A DNA stretch of 44,851 nt, from NCBI RefSeq assembly GCF_044759095.2, contig NZ_JBIYSM020000038.1:1-44851 (forward strand), read 5' to 3'. This document shows, piece by piece, positions 34,762 to 43,524 of the stretch. This DNA is from JBIYSM02 sp044759095. Lineage in GTDB: Bacteria; Bacillota; Bacilli; Brevibacillales; Brevibacillaceae. A program made the translations under genes and the position numbers. Within the stretch, counting starts at the first letter, position 1. Each line of letters opens with the position of its first letter. The notes under the pieces were generated by a model. That model ran no database searches. It was given only the letters and a program-made list of their open reading frames with translations, and was not told where the DNA came from.

Positions 34762-35697
34762 TTATTTGCCTGCAGCTTGCAGTTTTGCGTTTTCTTCTTC
34801 TACATAGCGGTTACGCGGATGCTCACGGCATTCATCGGAGCAGGAGCGCTTGTACTTCACTTCGCACTCAGGGCAGCAGAAGTGCTGCTTGTTGCAGAAT
34901 GGGTTCGCACAGTTGACGTAACGGTCTTCCGGCTTGCCGCAGTAGTAGCAATGACTGATCACCACGTCTTCATCGGTTCGGTTGACCGGCACGGAAATCC
35001 GCTCATCAAATACGTAGAGTTTACCGTCCCACAGTCTGCCTTGTACTTCCGGATCTTTACCGTAGGTGACAACCCCGCCGTGCAGCTGGTATACGTCCTT
35101 GAATCCTTCCTTCAGGAGGAAGCCGGACAGCTTCTCGCAGCGGATGCCGCCTGTGCAGTAGGTGAGGACTTTCTTGTCTTTGTACTGGCTCAGGTTTTCG
35201 CGAATCCATTCAGGGAACTCACGGGAAGACTCCACTTCCGGTCGAATCGCGCCGCGGAAATGACCCAAATCATATTCATAGTAGTTACGTCCATCGAGGA
35301 CCACTACATCGTCCCGCTGGAGCATTTCGTAAAACTCTTTAGGCGTCAGGTATTTGCCTGTCGTTTCATTTGGATCGACGTCTTCTTCAAATCGCCAGGT
35401 GACCAGTTCTTTTTTCGGGCGGACGAACATTTTCTTGAATGCATGGCCGTCCGCTTCATCTATTTTAAACCAGATATCAGCGAAGCGGGGGTCTTTACGA
35501 ACGAATTCCATATAGGCATCCGTTTGCTCAACGGTTCCGGAAACCGTCCCATTCAGGCCTTCCGGAGCGACAATGATGCGTCCTTTCAAGCCGATCTTCT
35601 TGCAGAATTCCAGATGTTCAGCTGCGTACTCCTCATAGTTGTCCAGCTTCGTGTACTTGTAATACAGCAGAATGCGATACGGTTTTTGTACTTGCAA
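34762..35697 (-). CDS. trhO: tRNA uridine(34) hydroxylase, rhodanese-like
   Basis: 311 residues from TTG 35697, chosen because GGGAGGGTG lies 8 bases upstream and the family N-terminus (YRILLYYKYTKLDN) follows at once; a frame to ATG 35742 overlaps the promoter. The middle is a rhodanese domain with catalytic Cys in YCTGGIRCEKLSG. The C-terminus has several Cys pairs (CYYCGK, CANPFC, CCPEC), probably a zinc-binding module. TrhO makes 5-hydroxyuridine at the wobble position of tRNAs by an oxygen-dependent, prephenate-independent route. It is monocistronic. Confidence 0.92.
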   Translation of the reverse strand: MQVQKPYRILLYYKYTKLDNYEEYAAEHLEFCKKIGLKGRIIVAPEGLNGTVSGTVEQTDAYMEFVRKDPRFADIWFKIDEADGHAFKKMFVRPKKELVTWRFEEDVDPNETTGKYLTPKEFYEMLQRDDVVVLDGRNYYEYDLGHFRGAIRPEVESSREFPEWIRENLSQYKDKKVLTYCTGGIRCEKLSGFLLKEGFKDVYQLHGGVVTYGKDPEVQGRLWDGKLYVFDERISVPVNRTDEDVVISHCYYCGKPEDRYVNCANPFCNKQHFCCPECEVKYKRSCSDECREHPRNRYVEEENAKLQAAGK

Positions 35698-35745
35698 TGT
35701 ACAAACACCCTCCCTATCTCGTAGTTTGTTTGATTGGCACACGTG

Positions 35746-35775
35746 ATTATAGCATACTGGTACGGAATTTGCTAA
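35746..35775 (-). promoter_or_regulatory. Sigma-A promoter for trhO
   Basis: On the minus strand TTAGCA (35775-35770), an 18-base spacer, and a perfect TATAAT (35751-35746). This -10 would lie upstream of the chosen TTG start, giving a leader of about 43 bases. Confidence 0.6.
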
Positions 35776-35802
35776 ACCAAAGATAGGAAGAATGTGAGCA
35801 TT

Positions 35803-36489
35803 TTATGAAATTGCCGAGACGTGGGTGAGAATATCCGTGTAGAGCCGAGTGTGGTAATACATACCCAACTGGAGTCCGCGTTCGATCAATGGACGGTTTT
35901 CGCCCTCATAGATTCGAGCGGCCAACTCATAGATCTCGTTGGCGTGCGTCACATCCAGCGTCTCGTGATCGGTAAAGTGGGAAAGATCCTGCTTTTCCTT
36001 CTCATAATGGGACAGTGCGTACCTGCCTACGATCGGGGAGACACGGGCGACGATCTCTTCAATAACCCCCAGAGCGGCCAAGCCTTCCGCATAGGGGTGA
36101 TGAAGACACAGGTCGGTAATGGCCCGGTTGTAGGCGATGACTGGTACGATCGGTTCACTTGTTGCCAACTCTTCAGCGGTTACGCCAATCCCGGTCAAAA
36201 ACTGTTTGTACGTTTCCAGGTGGACCCGTTTTTCATTCATCCGGCCGTGCTCTTCAAACAGGTTTTCGACCAGCGGCATGCGCAGCCGGTAGTCGGGTAT
36301 GTTTGTGAGAATGGCTGACAGGAACCGGGGAAAGTACTCCACGACATGATAGATTTGAAGTGCGGCTGCTTTCGCTTGCAAAGGTGTAAAGCGGTTTTCC
36401 CGCATGTGGACAAACAAAGGGTGAAGCTCTACCTGTTGCTGATGAAACAGTTTGCTGGTCAGTTCCTTGATCTGTTCAAACCGGGTCAT
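35803..36489 (-). CDS. Heme-oxygenase-like diiron oxidase (TenA/CADD-like)
   Basis: 228 residues, all helical, matching the iron-containing redox group related to TenA, PqqC and CADD. The likely metal ligands are present: ENLFEEHG-x-MNEKRVH (E79/E80, H90), E144 or E145 in GVIEEIV, and H175-x3-D179-x2-H182, the HxxxDxxH motif. Such enzymes use dioxygen and two irons to hydroxylate amines, cleave amino-acid C-C bonds or decarboxylate fatty acids. It is the last gene of a four-gene leftward operon (12 bases after the previous stop). Its partner genes suggest it oxidises an aminocarboxypropyl-derived product; that is inference. Confidence 0.8.
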   Translation of the reverse strand: MTRFEQIKELTSKLFHQQQVELHPLFVHMRENRFTPLQAKAAALQIYHVVEYFPRFLSAILTNIPDYRLRMPLVENLFEEHGRMNEKRVHLETYKQFLTGIGVTAEELATSEPIVPVIAYNRAITDLCLHHPYAEGLAALGVIEEIVARVSPIVGRYALSHYEKEKQDLSHFTDHETLDVTHANEIYELAARIYEGENRPLIERGLQLGMYYHTRLYTDILTHVSAIS

Positions 36490-36501
36490 GTGGGCAACCT
36501 C

Positions 36502-37506
36502 CTATATCATTGTCAGTTCATGGAAATGCATACTGATTCCGTTCGGGACTTCACCATAGGCATAGGTGGTAGAACCCAACCGGATGTTGAGCGGACCCTT
36601 GTAAGAGCTGGCCGCTTCGTTCGGGAGTCCGAAAAAGACATAGGTAAATTCGGCTCGGTGTGAACGCGACAGGTATGCGAGAAAGTCGCGCCTCATGTCG
36701 CTTCCGTCAACCGAGACGTAATAGGCAAGATAGCCGTGGTGAAACACACCGCCTTGCTGTGGCAGGAGGGGAGTTCCACGAAGACGGCAGAGCACATTGA
36801 GCAGTCGAAAGGAGAGCGGAAGCGGCTTGGACAAGACGAGCCTGCGTGAGACCGCTTGATTCACCACTTTGCATACCGCAACAAGCTGTCCTTTACGATA
36901 GGCACCTAAAAAAATGCCGTTCGCGAAACGAAAGCGCGTGTGATCAGCGGGGGCAAAGTTGAGCGGACGCGCCCATGCCGCATAAACATCCCACGCCGTC
37001 TTTGGGGATATCGCCCGAATGGTTTGCCAATTGCCCGAAAGCGGCAAGAACAGCGGTACGCCACAATGAACTGTACGGCCAATCGGCACGGCCGAAGGTA
37101 ACAGTGAACCTCCGCGCGTGAGAACAAGCCGGTGCTCATTGCTGTCCAAAACCGTGGCAAACACCCAGTTTGCATGCGCACGCAGGTGCTGCATCACATG
37201 GTTGAGCAGGCGGTAGTACGCGCGGGTGGAAGCAAAGTGGGGATGAACACGCAGATCGTGCAGGTAATAGACATCCTGTTCCCGTCCGTGAAGAAAACGC
37301 ACCTGTCTCGTCACACCGATGCAGCCGATTAACCGGTCTTCACGCATGAGTCCGAAGTATCGCGGCTCGCCCCACTCGCAACCGAGTGCGAAAAAGTCGG
37401 GTGCGCGATCAACGATAAATTGATCACTGCCCGTATGGGAGAGCCGGGCCAGCTCCAACAGGGCTTGATTGTCTACGGGTCCCAGTGGTTCAACGGTATA
37501 ATTCAT
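36502..37506 (-). CDS. GNAT-like acyltransferase, 334 residues
   Basis: The N-terminal 160 residues look like a GNAT: LMREDRLIGCIGVTRQVRFLHG, then YYLHDLRVHPHFASTRAYYRLLNHVM, where the acetyl-CoA loop is degenerate. The second half contains GIFLGAYRKGQLVAVCKVVNQA, another GNAT-like strand pattern, so it is probably a tandem GNAT fold. Its start overlaps the DUF3419 stop by 4 bases (ATGA). The substrate is unknown; its position between a SAM-dependent transferase and a diiron oxidase suggests acylation or another modification of the same metabolite. Confidence 0.7.
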   Translation of the reverse strand: MNYTVEPLGPVDNQALLELARLSHTGSDQFIVDRAPDFFALGCEWGEPRYFGLMREDRLIGCIGVTRQVRFLHGREQDVYYLHDLRVHPHFASTRAYYRLLNHVMQHLRAHANWVFATVLDSNEHRLVLTRGGSLLPSAVPIGRTVHCGVPLFLPLSGNWQTIRAISPKTAWDVYAAWARPLNFAPADHTRFRFANGIFLGAYRKGQLVAVCKVVNQAVSRRLVLSKPLPLSFRLLNVLCRLRGTPLLPQQGGVFHHGYLAYYVSVDGSDMRRDFLAYLSRSHRAEFTYVFFGLPNEAASSYKGPLNIRLGSTTYAYGEVPNGISMHFHELTMI

Positions 37507-38576
37507 GGCAACTCACCGATCGTAATTTGCTGATACATCATGGAGCGTTCCAAGGCAGTCATTTCCGCCGAGCGAACCTCGTCCACCCTCAGTTGTTCCG
37601 TGAAAAAGGAAGGAAGCGGATGTCTGGAGAGCATGTTTCGGTACAGCACCACGGCACCGGCGGAGGCCGCCTGCAGGATCCCCATGCAAATGGAGGCTCG
37701 ATCCTTTTCACTGGCCCAGTCGAACACGTTGGACAAATAAAACGCATCCACGTCCTGAAGCTCAGGCAATACCTGCTGCAGCGTTGCGGGAACCACGACC
37801 AGCTTGTGCAGGTTTCGCTTCACCCTCTCATACCCCGTTTCACTCAGGTAGTAAGGAACGCCTTCCGGTTGATCGAACAGATAGGTCGAAAACAGCAGCT
37901 GTGACAGGAAATAGTTGTCTCGTACTGGTTTGGTGTGCAGTTCCCGGGTAAACATCGCCGCAAAAAAAGCGCCGAAGTCATTCTCGTTGGCGTGGGCAAA
38001 CATAAAGGCGGGAAAGAACTGCAGATGCGTGGTTTTGCTCAAGAGAAGACGTACCGCGGTGTTCCAGATCTCGGAAGTAAAATATTTTTGATGGAAGGCG
38101 ATTTGTTCTTCAACCGTCTTGCAGGCAAAAAGGGCATGCCAGATATCATCGCCGTATAGGTTATAGCGAATGTTGCGGCCGATAAATCGATAAAATCTCT
38201 CCGTCGCACCGCACTGATTGATGCCATGTTCGACGTCAGGCAGGTGCCGGTCCCAGTATTCCCGGGCGTAATCAGGCAGCAGCGGGGCGAGGCGGCGATA
38301 GGTCTCCAACCGGTCGTCCGTTTCGGTCTCGCCGATAAAGGCCAGATACTGTTCGCGGGAAAGGGTGGAGATCGCAGCTGTTTTACATTCAATCAAGGCA
38401 GCCTGCGCCGGATTGGCATCCACCGCGTACACGCATTTGACGTCGTCCTGCAAGAGGGACAGGGAGGTGCAGCCGCCCGAACCGATGGTGACAACAGTTG
38501 CAGGGCGGTACAGGTCGGCCAGCGTTCGCTCTACCCGGCTGTCCTCTCTGATTTGGGCGAAGTAGATCTCAGCCAT
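37503..38576 (-). CDS. DUF3419/BtaA-like SAM-dependent 3-amino-3-carboxypropyl transferase
   Basis: 357 residues. The start MAEIYFAQIREDSRVERTLA and the SAM-binding motif IGSGGCTSLSLL, followed by YAVDANPAQAALIECK, are characteristic of the DUF3419 family. Bacterial BtaA, the best-known member, moves the aminocarboxypropyl group of SAM onto diacylglycerol on the way to betaine lipids. GGAGGG precedes ATG 38576. No BtaB-type N-methyltransferase is encoded in this operon, so a classical DGTS pathway is not complete here. The acceptor could be a lipid or a soluble metabolite. Confidence 0.82.
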   Translation of the reverse strand: MAEIYFAQIREDSRVERTLADLYRPATVVTIGSGGCTSLSLLQDDVKCVYAVDANPAQAALIECKTAAISTLSREQYLAFIGETETDDRLETYRRLAPLLPDYAREYWDRHLPDVEHGINQCGATERFYRFIGRNIRYNLYGDDIWHALFACKTVEEQIAFHQKYFTSEIWNTAVRLLLSKTTHLQFFPAFMFAHANENDFGAFFAAMFTRELHTKPVRDNYFLSQLLFSTYLFDQPEGVPYYLSETGYERVKRNLHKLVVVPATLQQVLPELQDVDAFYLSNVFDWASEKDRASICMGILQAASAGAVVLYRNMLSRHPLPSFFTEQLRVDEVRSAEMTALERSMMYQQITIGELP

Positions 38577-39309
38577 GCAGAATTCCCTCCTTAAACTTGC
38601 GCAGCATGATCGGGCGGAAAAGGCGCCACTGCCGCAGCATCATCTTGCCGTGAAGCAGGTCGGCTTTGATTCGATGACGCTCCCGCAGGGAACCTCCGGC
38701 TGTGAGCAGCAAAATTTGACTGTCGCCCCGTTCCACATGAACACCTCTGCTGCGCATCCAGGCCAGGATGTCCTCCGTACCTTTTTTTGATTGATACAGA
38801 CTATCTTCTCCGCGGGTCGACAGATTCCTTGTATCCAACTGGGAGATATGATCAAACCGGGACGCAAAAATACGGGCGGTTTCCTGTACGGAAGGGGGGA
38901 TCGCGGCTGTGTGAAGAATCGGATATGACGTATGGAAGAACAAGGTTTTAAACACGAGCAAAATTTCCGGATTTTGGATTTCCGCCATCAAGTGAACGGT
39001 GCGTCCATGGTTCCCTGCCAGCCACCGGTCAAAGGCAGCCAGAAACATCGGCAGGTACGCCTTTCGCTGGGAGAACAGCGGTCCCAGGTATAGAAACAGC
39101 TGATCGTTTCTCGTAAACTGTTGAATCAATTGAAACGCCGCTAATCCCTGCTCGTCATGGGCGGTAAGTACAGAATGGTAGGAGGAGAAGCGCCGCTTGA
39201 GGTATTCGGTTCGGCATTGCGGCGAAGAAACGGTGTTGGCCAAATCCATACAAGCCTGTATCTGCTGTTCCGTCATGAGTGGAAGTTCAAGGCATTTTGT
39301 TTTGAGCAT
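38569..39309 (-). CDS. GNAT-like protein, first gene of the DUF3419 operon
   Basis: 246 residues from ATG 39309 (GGGAGG about 10 bases upstream). The first 150 residues have a GNAT-like alternation: TEYLKRRFSSYHSVLTAHDEQGLAAFQLIQQF split over two strands, then FLYLGPLFSQRKAYLPMFLAAF, where an RxxGxG loop would be expected but is replaced. The C-terminal 90 residues are basic, with ILLLTAGGSLRERHRIKADLL. No named family is recognised. Its stop overlaps the DUF3419 start by 8 bases, so the two are coupled. Confidence 0.65.
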   Translation of the reverse strand: MLKTKCLELPLMTEQQIQACMDLANTVSSPQCRTEYLKRRFSSYHSVLTAHDEQGLAAFQLIQQFTRNDQLFLYLGPLFSQRKAYLPMFLAAFDRWLAGNHGRTVHLMAEIQNPEILLVFKTLFFHTSYPILHTAAIPPSVQETARIFASRFDHISQLDTRNLSTRGEDSLYQSKKGTEDILAWMRSRGVHVERGDSQILLLTAGGSLRERHRIKADLLHGKMMLRQWRLFRPIMLRKFKEGILHG

Positions 39310-39427
39310 GACCGGTTTGCCTCCCTTCTCCCGAAAATTCTAAACCTGATTCAAGTTTGCATCAAATCCAGGCACTTGACCTCTTCCCTTTTTCCCCGTC
39401 TTGTGGTATTACAAATCTTTCGGAAAA

Positions 39428-39443
39428 AATCAATATATTGTGT
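39428..39443. promoter_or_regulatory. NrdR box 1
   Basis: AATCAATATATTGTGT matches the NrdR consensus (ACACWATATATWGTGT) well, especially the right half. Confidence 0.65.
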
Positions 39444-39469
39444 CTGTTTTTGTCGAAAAATTTAATGTC

Positions 39470-39485
39470 TTGCTAGATATAGTGC
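39470..39485. promoter_or_regulatory. NrdR box 2
   Basis: TTGCTAGATATAGTGC is a second match, 42 bases (four helical turns) after box 1, giving the paired spacing usual for NrdR. TTGCTA within it could also be a -35, with TAAACT (39493-39498) as -10. Confidence 0.6.
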
Positions 39486-39560
39486 CTTCTAGTAAACTAT
39501 GAAAATGTCATCAGGATGGACTTATACAGAATTTACCTTTCTTGATAGGGGAGTGGCGTT

Positions 39561-41810
39561 ATGAGCGCAGTAAGCACCATTCAAATCCTAAAGCGTAACG
39601 GCGAACCGGAAGAGCTTCGCATTGACAAGCTGAAAAAAGTAATCGGTTACGCTTGCGAAAGCTATCCCCAGTGTGATCCGCTGGAATTGGAAATGGATGC
39701 CTGCATCCAATTTCGCGACGGAATGACCACGAAAGAAATCCAGCGCATCGTGATGCAGACGGCAGTGGAGAAGACAAGCGTGGAGCAGCCAGACTGGCAG
39801 TTCGTCGCAGCGAGGCTGCTCGCGTACGATCTGTACAAGGACGCCGCCATCAATCGCGGCTATCGCGGACATTTTGGTTACGGCGATTTTCTCAAACTCG
39901 TGCACACACTGACGGAAAAAGGCTTGTACGGTACATACCTGCTGGAAACATACAGCGATTCGGAAATAGTCGAACTGGGTGCCTACATCAAACCGGAACG
40001 GGATCACCTGTTTAACTACGCCGGGTTGCGCCTTCTTGCCGACCGTTACTTGATCAAAGACTTTGACGGCGGCGTGATGGAGCTTCCGCAAGAGCGCTTC
40101 ATGATTATTGCCATGCACCTTGCGCTGAAGGAGAAAGATCGCCTGAAGCATGCCAAGGATTTTTACGATATTCTTTCAAAATTGGAAATCACTGTGGCCA
40201 CACCTACGCTGGCCAACGCGGGTACGCCGCACTGCCAGCTGTCTTCCTGCTTCATCGACACAGTGGACGACTCGTTGTCCGGGATTATGAACACGGCAAG
40301 TGCGACCTCCATGGTATCCAAGTTCGGAGGCGGCGTGGGAATCTATCTGGGCAAAGTGCGCAGCCGCGGTTCCTCCATTCGCGGACACAAGGGCGCATCC
40401 GGCGGCGTCGTGCCGTGGACTCGCCTGTACAACCAGATTGCCATCAGTGTGGATCAACTGGGGACGCGCGCAGGAGCGTTTGCCATTTACCTGGACATTT
40501 GGCACGCAGACATCCTGGATTTCCTCAACTTGAAGACCAACAACGGCGACGATCGGATGAAAGCCCACGACATCTTCCCGGGTGTTTGCATTCCCGATCT
40601 GTTCATGGAGCGCGTAAAAGAGCGCGGCATGTGGTACCTGTTTGATCCGCATGAGGTTCGCCAGGTGATGGGCTTCTCGCTGGAAGACTCGTACGGCGAA
40701 GAGTTCAATGAGCGCTATGAGAGGTGTGTGAATGAACCTCGCCTCACCATCAAGTCCGAAATTCCAGCCATCGAGATCATGAAGCGCATCATGGCGAGCA
40801 GCTTCGAGACAGGCACGCCGTTCATTTTCTTCCGCGACACGGTGAACCGGGCCAACCCAAACAAACATGCAGGGATGGTATACTCTTCAAACCTTTGTAC
40901 CGAAATCATGCAAAACATGAGTCCGACCGTGTTTGTCAGCGAAGAGCTGGAAGATGGCGAAGTCGTCATGCGTTACACCCCGGGGGACTTCGTGGTGTGC
41001 AACCTCTCTTCCCTGAACCTGGGCCGCGTGCAATCGATGGAGGACATCGCGCGTATCGTGCCGATCCAGATGCGAATGCTGGACAACGTGATCGATCTCA
41101 ACTACTATCCGGTGAAGCAGGCGCAGGTAACCAACAAGAAATACCGCGCTGTCGGTCTCGGCACCAGCGGATATCATCAGTATCTGGCGCAAAACGGCAT
41201 CAAGTGGGAGAGCGAAGAGCACGTCGAAATAGCGGACAAGCTGTACGAAGAGATTGCCTATCATGCGATCAAGGCATCCATGGAACTGGCAAAGGAAAAA
41301 GGCACCTATGCCGTCTTTGAAGGAAGCGAATGGCAGACGGGCGAGTACTTTGACCGCCGTGACTACCGCAGCGAGCGCTGGGCGGAGCTTCGCCGGCAGG
41401 TGGCAGAAAACGGCATGCGAAATGCCTGGACGTTTGCCGTGGCTCCGACCGGTACGACCAGCCTGATCGCCGGTTCTACCGCTTCTACAGATCCGGTGTA
41501 CGCCAAGTTCTTCGTGGAGGAAAAGCGGAACGGCAACATCCCGCAAACCGCGCCGAATTTGAACGAAAAGACGTTATTCTACTACAAGGAGGCTCACCGC
41601 ATTGACCAAATCTGGTCAATTCGCGCGGCAGGAGCCAGACAGCGTCACATCGACCAGGCCCAGTCGTTCAATCTGTACATTACACCGAATATCACGGCTC
41701 CCGAGTTTTTGAACCTGTACCTGCAGGCGTGGGAGAACGGATTGAAGACGATTTATTACGTCCGCAACCAATCTGTCGAAGTGGAAGATTGCGTCGTCTG
41801 CTCCTCGTAG
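39561..41810 (+). CDS. nrdA: Ribonucleoside-diphosphate reductase, large subunit (class Ia)
   Basis: 749 residues. It reduces ribonucleoside diphosphates to deoxy forms. An ATP-cone is visible at the N-terminus (ILKRNGEPEELRIDKLKKVI, about 8-27). Active-site residues: C230 in LSSCFID and C480 in VVCNLSSLN as the redox pair, and N444-L-C446-T-E448 holding the thiyl-radical Cys. The C-terminus ends CVVCSS, the redox-active tail. GGGGAGTG precedes ATG 39561. Two NrdR-like boxes lie upstream. It is followed by nrdB and dut. Confidence 0.96.
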   Translation: MSAVSTIQILKRNGEPEELRIDKLKKVIGYACESYPQCDPLELEMDACIQFRDGMTTKEIQRIVMQTAVEKTSVEQPDWQFVAARLLAYDLYKDAAINRGYRGHFGYGDFLKLVHTLTEKGLYGTYLLETYSDSEIVELGAYIKPERDHLFNYAGLRLLADRYLIKDFDGGVMELPQERFMIIAMHLALKEKDRLKHAKDFYDILSKLEITVATPTLANAGTPHCQLSSCFIDTVDDSLSGIMNTASATSMVSKFGGGVGIYLGKVRSRGSSIRGHKGASGGVVPWTRLYNQIAISVDQLGTRAGAFAIYLDIWHADILDFLNLKTNNGDDRMKAHDIFPGVCIPDLFMERVKERGMWYLFDPHEVRQVMGFSLEDSYGEEFNERYERCVNEPRLTIKSEIPAIEIMKRIMASSFETGTPFIFFRDTVNRANPNKHAGMVYSSNLCTEIMQNMSPTVFVSEELEDGEVVMRYTPGDFVVCNLSSLNLGRVQSMEDIARIVPIQMRMLDNVIDLNYYPVKQAQVTNKKYRAVGLGTSGYHQYLAQNGIKWESEEHVEIADKLYEEIAYHAIKASMELAKEKGTYAVFEGSEWQTGEYFDRRDYRSERWAELRRQVAENGMRNAWTFAVAPTGTTSLIAGSTASTDPVYAKFFVEEKRNGNIPQTAPNLNEKTLFYYKEAHRIDQIWSIRAAGARQRHIDQAQSFNLYITPNITAPEFLNLYLQAWENGLKTIYYVRNQSVEVEDCVVCSS

Positions 41811-41852
41811 GCAGTCTATGCGCTTGTAACGCAAGGAGAGTGAAAGGGAACC

Positions 41853-42884
41853 ATGCAACTGGAGAAAAAACGTCTCTTTAACGAATACGGACAGCGGGGC
41901 ACCCAGCGCATGATCGGCGGCAACACCACCAACCTGCGCGAGTGGAACCGCATCAAATACCCATGGGCGGCAAAACTGTACCGCACCATGCTGAACAATT
42001 TCTGGATACCGGAAGAAGTGCCTTTGGCCAATGATGCGAAGCAGTTTGAATCATTGTCCCCGGCAGAGCGACGGGCTTTTGACAAGACGATCTCATTCCT
42101 GAACTTTCTGGATTCCCTGCAGACGGAGAACCTGCCGAACATCTCCGACTACATCACGGCTCCGGAAGTATGCTCGCTGTTAAACATCCAAACCTTCCAG
42201 GAAGAGATCCACGCCCAGTCTTACAGCTACGTGCTGGATTCCGTCTGCTCGCCGCAGACGCGGGAGAACATCTACGACGAGTGGCGGAATGACCCGCGCC
42301 TTTTGGAACGGAACAAATTTATCGCTGACTTGTATCAGGAGTTTGTCGACAACCCGAATGACCGGAGCTTTGTCAAGACGGTTATCGCCAACTACCTGCT
42401 GGAGTCTCTTTATTTCTACTCCGGTTTCTCGTTCTTCTATACGCTCGCTCGCCAGGGCAAAATGACCGGTACCGCGACCATGATCAAATACATCCAGCGG
42501 GATGAGCTGACGCACGTGGTGCTGTTCCAGAACATGTTCCGCGAATTGCGCGCGGAAAATCCGGAAGTTTTTACTCCGGAGCTGATCGAGGAGATTCGCC
42601 AGATGTTCCACACAGCGGCTTCCCACGAAATTCGCTGGGGCCAATACGTGACCAACAATGAAATCCTCGGCATCAACAACGAAATACTGGACCGCTACAT
42701 TAAATACCTGGCCAACCAGCGGATGAAGGCGCTTGACCTGGAGATCCTGTATCCGGAACATCTGGAGCATCCGATGAAATGGGTAGACACCTTCGCCAAC
42801 CTGAATCAGACCAAAACAGACTTCTTCGAACAAAAAGTGACCAACTACACCAAATCGAGCGGGTTGAATCTGGGCGACCTGTAA
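41853..42884 (+). CDS. nrdB: Ribonucleoside-diphosphate reductase, small subunit
   Basis: 343 residues, ferritin-like fold. The diiron ligands include D87, E117 and H120 (EEIHAQSY), and the radical Tyr is Y124, so this is class Ia and not the Phe-bearing class Ic. AAGGAGAGTG and AAAGGGAACC precede ATG 41853. It sits 42 bases after nrdA and 30 before dut, a single operon for dNTP supply. Confidence 0.96.
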   Translation: MQLEKKRLFNEYGQRGTQRMIGGNTTNLREWNRIKYPWAAKLYRTMLNNFWIPEEVPLANDAKQFESLSPAERRAFDKTISFLNFLDSLQTENLPNISDYITAPEVCSLLNIQTFQEEIHAQSYSYVLDSVCSPQTRENIYDEWRNDPRLLERNKFIADLYQEFVDNPNDRSFVKTVIANYLLESLYFYSGFSFFYTLARQGKMTGTATMIKYIQRDELTHVVLFQNMFRELRAENPEVFTPELIEEIRQMFHTAASHEIRWGQYVTNNEILGINNEILDRYIKYLANQRMKALDLEILYPEHLEHPMKWVDTFANLNQTKTDFFEQKVTNYTKSSGLNLGDL

Positions 42885-42914
42885 GAGAAAAGAGGCAGCG
42901 AGGAGAGAGTATGG

Positions 42915-43448
42915 ATGAATGCGACCAACCAACGACTTGTCGCAAAGGTGCACATAAAGCGACTTCACCCGGATGCGGTCATTCCGCGGTACGCTCGCGA
43001 TATGGATGCAGGATTTGATCTCGTGGCAGTGGAAGACGCTTTGATATTGCCGGGGGAATCGGCAAAAATTCCTACCGGACTGGCATTCGCCATTCCGGCA
43101 GGGTACGAGCTGCAGGTTCGGCCTCGTTCGGGCATCAGCGCCAAAACGAAGCTGCGTTTAAGCAACGCACCGGGAACGATCGATGCCGGTTACCGCGGCG
43201 AGGTGTGCGTGCTGGTTGACAATACACGCACGCCATCCGGTGAGGTTGGAACCGTTTGTCTCGATGTGAGCGAACAGCTCGTCACCATTCAGGATGAAGT
43301 AGACCGACACAGTTACCTGATTCGGAAAGGAGACCGCATTGCCCAGGGGGTTCTTGCCATCGTTCCGTTAGCCGATTTTGTCGAAGTAGAAGAACTGGAC
43401 GAAACGGAGCGGGGAACAGGCGGCTTTGGCAGCAGCGGTGTAAAATAA
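42915..43448 (+). CDS. dut: dUTP diphosphatase with an insertion
   Basis: 177 residues from ATG 42915. All five trimeric dUTPase motifs are present: DAGFDLVA, PRSG, GTIDAGYRGEV (with the catalytic Asp), GDRIAQG and RGTGGFGSSG. It hydrolyses dUTP to dUMP and pyrophosphate, which lowers uracil in DNA and feeds dTMP synthesis. Between motifs 3 and 4 it carries some 25-30 extra residues (around TPSGEVGTVCLDVSEQ) compared with the usual 145-150 residue bacterial enzyme. It is last in the nrdA-nrdB-dut operon. Confidence 0.93.
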   Translation: MNATNQRLVAKVHIKRLHPDAVIPRYARDMDAGFDLVAVEDALILPGESAKIPTGLAFAIPAGYELQVRPRSGISAKTKLRLSNAPGTIDAGYRGEVCVLVDNTRTPSGEVGTVCLDVSEQLVTIQDEVDRHSYLIRKGDRIAQGVLAIVPLADFVEVEELDETERGTGGFGSSGVK

Positions 43449-43471
43449 GCGAGTCGTATAAAGAAAGAACG

Positions 43472-43516
43472 AGCCCCTGTCACTCTATTTTGGTAGAGCG
43501 GCAGGGGCTGTCTTTT
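43472..43516 (+). terminator. Strong terminator of the nrd-dut operon
   Basis: AGCCCCTG (43472-43479) pairs with CAGGGGCT (43502-43509), with an inner stem, followed by GTCTTTT. Confidence 0.88.
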
Positions 43517-43524
43517 GCCGAATT

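Noticed and set aside
34711..35724. 337-residue plus-strand frame opposite trhO
   Set aside because: TrhO is clear on the minus strand; the plus frame begins inside the terminator hairpin.
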